Part shown: piece by piece, positions 1-5,792 of the stretch
Layout: each line of letters starts with the position of its first letter
Numbering within the stretch: the first letter of the stretch is position 1
Made by a program: the position numbers and the translations under genes
DNA from: JBFHDX01 sp041584475
Lineage (GTDB): Bacteria; Pseudomonadota; Alphaproteobacteria; UBA8366; JADFVY01
Reading direction: 5' to 3'
Assembly (NCBI GenBank): GCA_041584475.1
Contig: JBFHDX010000119.1
Location: 1 to 10,837, forward strand
DNA: 10,837 nt
Notes under the pieces: generated by a model
Databases searched by the model: none
Told to the model about the DNA's origin: nothing
What the model saw: only the letters and a program-made list of their open reading frames with translations

Positions 1-266
1 CGTACCGCAAGGACACCGAGATTTCCGGCATCGACGCCGCCGAGGAGGCGGAGGACAACGTCAAGATCTTCCACGCCGGCACGCGGCGCGAAGGCGCGAA
101 GCTGCTCGCCGCCGGCGGCCGGGTGCTCAACGTCACCGCGCTGGGGCGCAACGTGGCCGAGGCCCAGGCGCGCGCCTACGCGGCGATCGACCGTATTCAG
201 TGGACCGACGGATTCTGTCGCCGCGATATCGGCTGGCGGGCGGTCGCCCGCGAAACGGCGGACTGA
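1..266 (+). CDS. purD: Phosphoribosylamine-glycine ligase (GAR synthetase), C-terminal part
   Basis: The reading frame enters from the left edge (first full codon at 3) and ends at TGA 264-266, leaving about 87 residues of the C-terminus. PurD joins glycine to 5-phosphoribosylamine using ATP to make glycinamide ribonucleotide, the second step of purine synthesis, in the cytoplasm. What is seen is the typical C-domain: an ISGIDAAEEAE stretch, then KIFHAGT, then GGRVLNVTALG, and the closing RRDIGWRA signature, in the family's usual order. The end lies where the family normally ends, so the gene looks intact at this side. The next gene starts 46 bases downstream on the same strand, without an obvious terminator between them. 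Confidence 0.95.
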   Translation, partial: YRKDTEISGIDAAEEAEDNVKIFHAGTRREGAKLLAAGGRVLNVTALGRNVAEAQARAYAAIDRIQWTDGFCRRDIGWRAVARETAD

Positions 267-312
267 CGCGGCCCGCGGCCGGCAGCGAGGAGTCCGACAG
301 CGGAGCGATCGT

Positions 313-1161
313 GTGGCCGCGCTTGACCCCAACCTGACGCTGTTCTTCGCCACCGCTCTGCGCACGGCGAAGCCGCGGGCGCACGTCGACGAGCTGGGCT
401 ACGCGACGTTCCGCGACAGCCTGGTCGACGGCCTCGATCTGCCGGCGCTGCTGGCAGCCTTCCCTAGCGCAGAGGGGCGCGGACCGGAGGGCCGCGAGCC
501 GCGGCTCTACGCCGCGAACTCGCCGACGATGCTGGCCGCCAACAGCTTCGCGCCGTGGCTCGGCGATCTCGGCGCGCTGACGATCGCCGGGCAGAGCGGC
601 TTCCGCGACCTGCGCTTCGAGGTCCGCCTGCCCGCGGTCGACGGCGCGCCGACGTCGCGGCTGCCGGTTCTGCTGGTGGCCCCGGACGGCGTCACCGGCG
701 TCGAGTCCGAAACCACGGACTACCTGTCCGGACACGCCGTGGATCTCCCGGAGGCGTTCGAGGCGTTCTGGGCCGACAGGAAGAGCAACGGCTGGCGTCG
801 CGAGATGCTGGCGCTGAAGGCGGGCCGCCACGGTTATGCGCACCTCGATGCGGCCAGGCTGATCAAGCAATATATGGGGCTGCGGCTGCTGCTCGAGGCG
901 GCGGCGGGCGAGCGCGGCGCCGGCGTTCCGGCGACGCTGCTCTACCTCTACTGGGAACCGCTCAACGCGGCGCGCTTCGAGGAATTCGAGGCACACCGCG
1001 CCGAGATCGACCGCTTCGGCACGGCGGTCGCCGGTGCCGACATGGCGTTCCGCGCGATGAGCTATCTCGACCTCTGGGCCGGGTGGGGCCGCAGCAAGGC
1101 GCCGCCCTGGCTGGCGATGCACCTTGCGCGGCTGCACCAGCACTATTCGTTTCGCGTCTGA
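313..1161 (+). CDS. PGN_0703-like putative restriction endonuclease family protein (PD-(D/E)xK-like)
   Basis: 282 residues from a GTG start; GGAG at 302-305 lies 7 bases upstream and supports it. The protein is soluble, without signal peptide or membrane segment. Its pattern recalls the family annotated as PGN_0703-like putative restriction endonuclease: RFEVRLP near residue 101, VAPDGVTGVESETTDYL near 122-138, a helix HLDAARLIKQYMGL near 167-180, then LLYLYWEPLNA near 199-209, HRAEIDRF, and an SYLDLWAGW motif near 240-248. In PD-(D/E)xK folds the ESE at 131-133 would sit where E-x-K is expected; here Lys is replaced by Glu. No methylase or other restriction partner is nearby, so a defence role is not shown. 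The family call is from memory of the motif pattern. The gene converges on the next one, with 25 bases between stop codons. Confidence 0.55.
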   Translation: MAALDPNLTLFFATALRTAKPRAHVDELGYATFRDSLVDGLDLPALLAAFPSAEGRGPEGREPRLYAANSPTMLAANSFAPWLGDLGALTIAGQSGFRDLRFEVRLPAVDGAPTSRLPVLLVAPDGVTGVESETTDYLSGHAVDLPEAFEAFWADRKSNGWRREMLALKAGRHGYAHLDAARLIKQYMGLRLLLEAAAGERGAGVPATLLYLYWEPLNAARFEEFEAHRAEIDRFGTAVAGADMAFRAMSYLDLWAGWGRSKAPPWLAMHLARLHQHYSFRV

Positions 1162-1186
1162 ACAGTGCGGTCGGCGGTCGGTCGGC

Positions 1187-2686
1187 TCAACAGCCCCTTT
1201 TGCGGCCGCATCCGCCGCCGGCGACCTTGTCCAGGGCCACGACATTGATCGTGACCTGGGCAGAGCCCCAGTTTCCGGCAGTGTCGCTGACAAGGACGTT
1301 GACCGGATAGCTGCCGGCGGGGATCTTTCGCAGGTTCAGGCGGCAGCTTCCCGGAAGGCTCAGTTCCCCGGCAAGCGACTCGCTGCAGGCGACGCGCTCG
1401 CTCGAGTCGACGACGATGTTGATCTCGACATAGGCGAGCCCCTCGTTGTCGGTTGCCTGGAAGACCACGTCGATCCTGCCCGAGACCTCATCGCCCGGTG
1501 ACGGGGACAGGATGCTGACCGTCGGCGCGACGGTGTCGACGGCCTCGGCCGGCGCGGGCGTGGCGACCGGATCGGTGGGTGCTGTCGTGTCGGCCACGTC
1601 GGCGGGCGGCGGCACCGGCAGGTCGGTCGGCGACAGCAGCACGGCGCCGCCGGTTCCGCTGCCGGCGATTTGGCCGATGTCGTTGATCGCCTCGGCGCGA
1701 GCGACGAAACGATCCTGGAAATCCGCCGCAAGCAGGCCGTCGAGCAGGAACCACGTGTCGAGCGCGTCGACATAGAGGAACGGCCTGAACGCGAAATTCG
1801 CTGCGGTGGTGCCCACAACGTCGCCGGAATAATTGATGTCGGTGCCGGTGTCCTGCGACGAGTTCGCGGTGATCTGCTGCCAGCCGCCCGTGCCGGTATG
1901 CCGCACCGAGGCCGAGATCCTGCGCCCCGAGCCGTCCGAGAGGCTGGTCACGGCCCGCCCGGTCGTCCAGCCGAGATCGTTGATCGCCAGCAGGGACGAC
2001 AGCGTGGTGCCGGCCGGAGCACCGAGGTCGCTGAAATTTCCGTTCAGGTCGCCGATGAATCCGCCACCCGTGACCTCGCCGAAATCGTTCACGTCGACCG
2101 GTCGCACCGGAAATCCGAACGGGGCGAGCAGATCGGCGTGCACGTCGTACTTCATGGCCGGCGAGCCGGCAAAATCGTAGTTCGTCGAGTAGCCGACCAC
2201 CACCCAGTGATTGTTCACGGCCGTCGCCACGCTGTTCGAGAATCCCGGTAGCACGCCGATTTCACGCGCATCGACGACGCTGCCGGACTGCGTCGAGTAG
2301 ATCCACAGAACGGCAGCCTCCCTGCGGACCAGCGTGCCCGGGTTGGCCGTGCCGACGAGCAGGATGTTGCCGTCGACATCGCGGTCCGTAAGGTCGACCG
2401 CCTGCGCCGCGATGCCGATCCGGGGCAGCAGGACGGGCCCGCGTTCCGCGGTGTACAGGAATGGCGTCTGGACGCCGTTCAAGATCGCCATGCCCGCCGC
2501 GTCACCGGATTCGTTGACCGCCAGTGCCGTGCTGTAGGTGACGCCGGCGTTGGTGGCGATGAGCTGGCTGCCGATCTCCGTCACGCGATAGACCGGCACC
2601 GTCTCGAGGGTCGAAGCGTTGCGCGAAAAGGTGAGAACCACGAGCACCGCGAGCGCCGTTAAGACGCCCATACGCAAGTTTTTCAT
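1187..2686 (-). CDS. Exported HAF-repeat protein with C-terminal Ig-like domain
   Basis: 499 residues from the ATG at 2684-2686. I chose this start because GGAG lies 8 bases upstream and it opens directly into a signal peptide (MKNLRMGVLTALAVLVVLTF). A longer open frame reaches 2761, but its extra 25 residues are polar and lack a ribosome site. Residues about 45-355 carry at least six repeats of the form A-x-x-(I/V)N-x-x-G-x-x-x-G: ALAVNESGDAAG, ATAVNNHWVVVG, PVDVNDFGEVTG, LLAINDLGWTTG, GTDINYSGDVVG and AEAINDIGQIAG, as in the HAF extracellular repeat family, probably a beta-propeller-like fold. A Pro/Ala/Thr linker (about 357-387) leads to an Ig-like domain (about 388-485) with Cys434 and Cys448. 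The end is GGGCGRKRGC. Function is unknown; a secreted or surface role is inferred. Confidence 0.8.
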   Translation of the reverse strand: MKNLRMGVLTALAVLVVLTFSRNASTLETVPVYRVTEIGSQLIATNAGVTYSTALAVNESGDAAGMAILNGVQTPFLYTAERGPVLLPRIGIAAQAVDLTDRDVDGNILLVGTANPGTLVRREAAVLWIYSTQSGSVVDAREIGVLPGFSNSVATAVNNHWVVVGYSTNYDFAGSPAMKYDVHADLLAPFGFPVRPVDVNDFGEVTGGGFIGDLNGNFSDLGAPAGTTLSSLLAINDLGWTTGRAVTSLSDGSGRRISASVRHTGTGGWQQITANSSQDTGTDINYSGDVVGTTAANFAFRPFLYVDALDTWFLLDGLLAADFQDRFVARAEAINDIGQIAGSGTGGAVLLSPTDLPVPPPADVADTTAPTDPVATPAPAEAVDTVAPTVSILSPSPGDEVSGRIDVVFQATDNEGLAYVEINIVVDSSERVACSESLAGELSLPGSCRLNLRKIPAGSYPVNVLVSDTAGNWGSAQVTINVVALDKVAGGGCGRKRGC

Positions 2687-2689
2687 TGA

Positions 2690-2698
2690 TTTTCTCCG
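2690..2698 (-). promoter_or_regulatory. Ribosome binding site of the HAF-repeat gene
   Basis: On the minus strand CGGAGAAAATCA precedes the ATG at 2686. The GGAG core with 8 bases of spacing decides this start over the upstream in-frame ATGs at 2761 and 2704. Confidence 0.6.
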
Positions 2699-2829
2699 AA
2701 TCATCTGCCTCAGCCAATATCTCCCGCACCGCGATGCGGTGTTTGTTTCTTCTCCGGCCAAGGGGTCATCCGGCGGACCGACCGCACGCGGCGGCCGACC
2801 CTCCGGAGTCGTTCAAGTAATTGACGATT

Positions 2830-2857
2830 TTAATACCCGTTCATTGATTTACATCAA
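2830..2857 (-). promoter_or_regulatory. Candidate promoter of the HAF-repeat gene
   Basis: On the minus strand, TTGATG (2857-2852) and TATTAA (2835-2830) are 16 bases apart, a sigma-70-like pair. The -35 lies inside the FNR/FixK-type box, so a bound regulator would more likely block than activate this particular promoter. A class-II activated start would instead lie near 2809, where only a weak -10 is seen. Either way the leader is over 120 bases long. Confidence 0.4.
2844..2857 (-). promoter_or_regulatory. FNR/FixK-type box upstream of the HAF-repeat gene
   Basis: TTGATGTAAATCAA on the minus strand is a perfect match to the TTGAT-N4-ATCAA consensus bound by FNR, Anr and FixK-type regulators, which respond to oxygen limitation. 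It lies in an AT-rich island in an otherwise GC-rich window. The only gene it can serve in a promoter position is the minus-strand HAF-repeat gene, whose start is about 158 bases away; nothing starts rightward from here. Confidence 0.6.
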
Positions 2858-2895
2858 TTTCTTTTTGCACCCCGCGGGCGTGAACCGGTCGGGCG

Positions 2896-3348
2896 TCAGC
2901 GGCGCGCGCGGAAGAAGCCGCGCAGCAGGTCGCCGGCGCGGGCGGCGTCGATGCCGGAATAGACCTCGGGCCGGTGATGGCAGGTCGGCTGCGCGAAGAT
3001 CCTGGGGCCATGGTCGACGCCGCCGCCCTTGGGGTCCTCGGCGCCGTAATAGAGGCGGCGGATGCGCGCGAACGAGATCGCCGCCGCACACATCGCACAG
3101 GGTTCGAGGGTGACGTAGAGGTCGCAGGCGGCGAGGCGGGGGGCGCCGAGCGCGCGCGCCGCCTCGCGCAGCACCAGCATCTCGGCATGCGCCGTGGGGT
3201 CGGAATCGCCCTCGGTGCGGTTGCCGGCGCGCGCCAGCACGGCGCCGGATTCGCCGTCGACCAGCACCGCCCCGACCGGCACCTCGCCGCGGCCGGCGGC
3301 GGCGGCGGCCTCCGCGAGCGCGAGCTCCATGTAGCGGGATCGCGTCAT
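2896..3348 (-). CDS. tadA: tRNA-specific adenosine deaminase TadA
   Basis: 150 residues, the normal TadA length. It deaminates A34 to inosine in the anticodon of tRNA-Arg(ACG), which lets one tRNA read several arginine codons. The zinc-dependent deaminase signature is complete: HAE at residues 54-56 (His zinc ligand and catalytic Glu) and PCAMC at 83-87 (two Cys ligands). The N-terminal segment ELALAEAAAAAGRGEVPVGAVLV is typical, as are the RIRRLYYGAEDPKGGG stretch and the GIDAARAGDLLRGFF end. The ATG at 3346-3348 gives the family's normal N-terminus; the ribosome site is weak (AGGG, 8 bases). It lies 32 bases after the membrane protein gene on the same strand and may be cotranscribed with it. 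Confidence 0.96.
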   Translation of the reverse strand: MTRSRYMELALAEAAAAAGRGEVPVGAVLVDGESGAVLARAGNRTEGDSDPTAHAEMLVLREAARALGAPRLAACDLYVTLEPCAMCAAAISFARIRRLYYGAEDPKGGGVDHGPRIFAQPTCHHRPEVYSGIDAARAGDLLRGFFRARR

Positions 3349-3380
3349 CGCGGCACCCTGCCCGCCGCCGCCGGCTTGCG

Positions 3381-4037
3381 TCAAGCGGCCGCGCGCGCCG
3401 CCCGCCGCGCCTGTCCCGCATGCAGCAGCGCGGCGAGGTGCAGCAGGATGAACAGCGGCACGAGGAAGCCGGGGATCATGGCGAGCGGCCAGGCGTTCAT
3501 CGGCGACGCGCTGACCGCCCCGACGAGCCCCGGGATGACGCCGGACGCCAGCGTGCCGCTGCCGACGGCGCCGACGAAGTCGAGGATGCCGAGCACGTGC
3601 CAGGCGACGAAGCCACGACGCGCGGCGACGCGCGGATCGCGGACCAGCGCCAGCGCCACCCACGGCGCGGTCAGGCCGATCGCCACGTCGCCGAGCCCGG
3701 CCGGCCAGGCGAACAGCCCGGGCAGCAAGCCGTAGGCGAGCAGCACGAGGAACATGCCGCCGAGCACGCGCCACGCCTGCAGCATGGTGAGAAGCCGCAA
3801 ATCGAGCCCGAGCACCCACGCCCGCAGGCCCGGCACGGCGCGGTAGAGCGCGAGGAAGGCGGCCACCGGCACGGCGACGGCGGCGAAGAGGGCGAGCGGC
3901 GGCTCGCCCGGCGCCGCCGCCAGGCGCCCGGTCAGCGCCAGCCAGGCGACGAGCCCGGCCCAGACGGCGAGCCCCGCGGCGACCGGCAGCACACCTGCGC
4001 GGCCGGGTGCCAGCTCGTGGGTGGTTGTCATCGTCAT
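3381..4037 (-). CDS. Conserved multi-pass membrane protein of unknown function
   Basis: 218 residues from the ATG at 4035-4037, preceded by AGGAG with GGAG 7 bases from the start; a second ATG two codons later is less well placed. About six hydrophobic segments are visible, near residues 14-36, 48-67, 90-110, 111-130, 142-165 and 183-207. The middle contains QAWRVLGGMFLVLLAYGLLPGLFAWPAGLGD (written here only as a landmark around 87-117), then GFVAWHVLGILDFVGAV and IPGFLVPLFILLHLAALL. I recognise the pattern as a small conserved bacterial membrane family without a function I can name. A perfect 18-bp palindrome resembling the one on the marR promoter lies 67 bases upstream, suggesting control by the MarR protein encoded nearby. 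tadA follows 32 bases downstream. Confidence 0.8.
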   Translation of the reverse strand: MTMTTTHELAPGRAGVLPVAAGLAVWAGLVAWLALTGRLAAAPGEPPLALFAAVAVPVAAFLALYRAVPGLRAWVLGLDLRLLTMLQAWRVLGGMFLVLLAYGLLPGLFAWPAGLGDVAIGLTAPWVALALVRDPRVAARRGFVAWHVLGILDFVGAVGSGTLASGVIPGLVGAVSASPMNAWPLAMIPGFLVPLFILLHLAALLHAGQARRAARAAA

Positions 4038-4104
4038 GGTCTCTCTCCTCTGCGGTTGCGCCGGCGGCGGCCCTCCCAGACCCCGCCGGACGGGTCGAAA
4101 GCGG

Positions 4105-4122
4105 TAAGTGTAATTACACTTA
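4105..4122. promoter_or_regulatory. Palindromic operator upstream of the membrane protein gene
   Basis: TAAGTGTAATTACACTTA is a perfect 18-bp palindrome in a short AT-rich island (about 4105-4152). Its core GTGTA-AT-TACAC matches the core GTGTA-TA-TACAC on the marR promoter at 4960-4973. This makes it a likely binding site for the same MarR-family dimer. The exact -35 and -10 of the downstream minus-strand gene could not be fixed. Confidence 0.6.
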
Positions 4123-4149
4123 TCATGGCAAATAAAATATTTCCGATTG

Positions 4150-4458
4150 TTACAGCCGGGTGCGCGCCACGCTTTGCCGTCGCGCGCAAACCGGGTCGGA
4201 GGTCGACCCGGCCCGGCGCCGGCGCGTCGGGTCCGCGCGGTCGTCGCGCGCCCGCGTCGTGTCGCCCGTGTCGATCGTGTCGCCCGTGTCGCCCGTGTCG
4301 ATCGTGTCGCCCGTGTCGCCCGTGTCGATCGTGTCGATCGTGTCGTCCGTGTCGCCGCATGCCTCGCGGCGCGTCCGTGCACCGCTCGGAGATCCGCCCG
4401 GCCGCGCGAGCGGCACCCGATGAAGTGCCGTGTCGTCCGTGTCGTCGAAGCGTGCCAT
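4150..4458 (-). CDS. Possible small protein with Asp-Thr tripeptide repeats
   Basis: 102 residues from an ATG at 4456-4458. GGAGG stands 9 bases upstream, and the start is 31 bases after the marR stop on the same strand. The frame ends with TAA exactly at the edge of the AT-rich operator island. Residues 5-10 read DDTDDT, and from about 36 to 67 the 9-bp DNA repeat reads as a chain of GDT, IDT and DDT triplets; the rest is Arg- and Ala-rich. Because the DNA repeat unit is a multiple of three, all frames stay open across it, so openness is weak proof. The ribosome site and the fit between marR and the operator favour translation. No family is recognised; it may equally be non-coding. Confidence 0.3.
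   Translation of the reverse strand: MARFDDTDDTALHRVPLARPGGSPSGARTRREACGDTDDTIDTIDTGDTGDTIDTGDTGDTIDTGDTTRARDDRADPTRRRRAGSTSDPVCARRQSVARTRL
4259..4354. repeat. 9-bp tandem repeat (minisatellite)
   Basis: GTGTCG recurs every 9 bases, each pair separated by CCC, ATC or TCC. After the first GTGTCG at 4259-4264 there are ten full units: CCC, ATC, CCC, CCC, ATC, CCC, CCC, ATC, ATC and TCC types. Two further GTGTCG units, separated by TCC, occur at 4430-4444. The ordered alternation of unit types suggests growth by slippage or duplication of multi-unit blocks. Confidence 0.9.
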
Positions 4459-4489
4459 CGCCGGCTTCCTCCGCCTGCCCCGCCGGCGC

Positions 4490-4924
4490 CTAACGCGCCG
4501 CCCGGCGCGCCGCCTGCAGCTGGCGCAGGAACTCGCCCCAGCGCTCGTCGCCGATACGGTCGATCATCGCCGTCTGCGCCTTGCGCCACATCGGAAAGGC
4601 GCGCGTCAGCACCGCCTCGCCCTCGGCCGTGATGGCGACGCGGCGCACGCGCCGGTCCTCCCCCGCCTCGATGCGCAGCAGCCCTTCCTTCTCGAGCGGC
4701 TGCAGGTTCCGCGTCAGCGTCGTGCGGTCCATCGCCATCTCGCGCGCCAGCATGCTGATCGGCAGCGAGCCGGCGTTCGCCGCCGCCGCCAGCAGCGAGA
4801 ACTGCGTGCTCTTGAGGCCGCTGGGCTTCAGCGCGTCGTCGAAGTACTGGGTCACCATGCGCGACGCCTTGCGCAGGTTGAAGCTGGTGCACATCGCCGT
4901 TGCCGAAAGATCGATCCTGGCCAC
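4490..4924 (-). CDS. MarR-family transcriptional regulator
   Basis: 144 residues from a GTG at 4922-4924 with GGGGAG 5 bases upstream. MarR proteins are dimeric winged-helix repressors that bind short palindromes and are released by small molecules or oxidation. The helix-turn-helix and wing are clear: PSGLKSTQFSLLAAA, then LPISMLAREMAMDRTTLTRNL, LEKEGLLRIEAGEDRRVRRVAIT with the family DRR wing motif, then TAEGEAVL and a C-terminal dimer helix. Cys12 in MCTSFNLRKASRMVTQYFD lies where OhrR-type members carry their redox Cys. A promoter with a palindrome on its -10 lies directly upstream, implying autorepression. The divergent neighbour is a glutamine-amidotransferase-like hydrolase, and downstream genes on its strand include a membrane protein with a matching operator. 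Ligand unknown. Confidence 0.93.
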   Translation of the reverse strand: MARIDLSATAMCTSFNLRKASRMVTQYFDDALKPSGLKSTQFSLLAAAANAGSLPISMLAREMAMDRTTLTRNLQPLEKEGLLRIEAGEDRRVRRVAITAEGEAVLTRAFPMWRKAQTAMIDRIGDERWGEFLRQLQAARRAAR

Positions 4925-4959
4925 CCGGACTCCCCTTCTCGGATATTAGTTATCTCTTA

Positions 4960-4973
4960 TGTGTATATACACA
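4960..4973. promoter_or_regulatory. Palindromic MarR operator over the marR -10 element
   Basis: TGTGTATATACACA is a perfect 14-bp palindrome containing the whole -10 hexamer of the marR promoter. A bound dimer would block RNA polymerase, the usual autorepression of MarR proteins. It lies 64 bases before the start of the divergent hydrolase gene and could repress that as well. Its core matches the palindrome at 4105-4122. Confidence 0.7.
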
Positions 4974-4990
4974 CGGAAGCCGGCTGTCAA
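4962..4990 (-). promoter_or_regulatory. marR promoter
   Basis: On the minus strand, TTGACA (4990-4985) and TATACA (4967-4962) are separated by 17 bases, an almost perfect sigma-70-type promoter. Transcription would start near 4955, about 30 bases before the GTG start of marR. Confidence 0.75.
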
Positions 4991-5036
4991 CCCCCTTCGA
5001 TTGCGGAACGGCGCGGCCCGGCGTAGTCTCGTCATC

Positions 5037-5792
5037 ATGGCGCAGGCACGCGAACCGGTCATCGGCATCACGCTCGACAGCGAGGCGGGCGGCGACGGCA
5101 GCTATTCGCGCTTCCCCTGGTACGCGCTGCGCCACAACTACGCCGCGGCGGTGGCCGGCGCCGGCGGCGTGCCGGTGGCGCTGCCGCACGAGGCGGGCCT
5201 CGTCGACGCCTATCTCGACCGCATCGACGCACTGCTCGTCACCGGCGGCCATTTCGACCTCGACCCGGCGCGGTTCGGCGCCGCCGGTCGCCACGCCAGC
5301 GTGCGCACCAAGGACGCGCGCACCGATTTCGAATGGGCGATGGTCGAGGCCGCGCTCGCCCGCAACATCCCGGTGCTGGGGATCTGCGGCGGCGCGCAGC
5401 TGCTGCACGTGGTGCTGGGCGGCACGCTGATCCAGCACATCCCCGACGAGGTGCCCGACGCGCTGCAGCACGAGCAGGAGAACCCGCGCGACGAGGCGGG
5501 CCACGACGTCTACATCGAGGAAGGCACGATGCTGCACCGCATCTGCGGCATGACCAAGATCGCGGTCAACAGCGCCCATCACCAGGCGGCGGGCGACGTG
5601 CCGGTCGGCATCAGCGTCTGCGCGGTGGCGCCGGACGCGGTGATCGAGGGCATCGAGAGCACGCGGCACCGCTTCGCGCTCGGCGTGCAGTGGCACCCGG
5701 AATTCCTCATCGGCCGGGCGGACGAGCGCATCTTCGCCGCCTTCGTCGCGGCCGCCGCGGGCGATCCGGCGGTCGGCCAGGAGGGGCTGTGA
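5037..5792 (+). CDS. Gamma-glutamyl-gamma-aminobutyrate hydrolase family protein (class I glutamine amidotransferase-like, peptidase C26)
   Basis: 251 residues from the ATG at 5037-5039. An open frame extends up to an ATG at 4959, but that codon sits inside the promoter palindrome and the added 26 residues do not resemble the family, which begins with a P-V-I-G-I-T strand as here. Family members cleave gamma-glutamyl amide bonds, for example gamma-glutamyl-GABA in putrescine breakdown. The nucleophile is Cys117 in GICGGAQLLHVVLGGT, and the triad is completed by His220 and Glu222 in GVQWHPEF; VNSAHHQ (177-183) is also typical. The usual GICRG elbow reads GICGG here. No clear Shine-Dalgarno sequence precedes the ATG. 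It is divergent from marR, whose operator lies between them. No other polyamine gene is seen, so the substrate is open. Confidence 0.88.
   Translation: MAQAREPVIGITLDSEAGGDGSYSRFPWYALRHNYAAAVAGAGGVPVALPHEAGLVDAYLDRIDALLVTGGHFDLDPARFGAAGRHASVRTKDARTDFEWAMVEAALARNIPVLGICGGAQLLHVVLGGTLIQHIPDEVPDALQHEQENPRDEAGHDVYIEEGTMLHRICGMTKIAVNSAHHQAAGDVPVGISVCAVAPDAVIEGIESTRHRFALGVQWHPEFLIGRADERIFAAFVAAAAGDPAVGQEGL

Noticed and set aside
133..1293. A 386-residue minus-strand open frame over purD and the next gene
   Set aside because: Antisense to clear coding sequence; Arg-rich composition typical of shadow frames.
2687..2761. Longer form of the HAF-repeat protein starting at 2761
   Set aside because: The added 25 residues would stand before a complete signal peptide, and the good ribosome site is at 2690-2698.
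2871..2878. Terminator hairpin CCCGCGGG after tadA
   Set aside because: Read in the tadA direction no T run follows; the short palindrome alone is not enough.
4259..4354. CRISPR array
   Set aside because: The unit is 9 bases with 3-base variable positions; there are no spacers of 30 or so bases and no cas genes.
4959..5036. Upstream in-frame start of the hydrolase gene at 4959
   Set aside because: The ATG is part of the operator palindrome, has no ribosome site, and the added residues do not fit the family's N-terminus.
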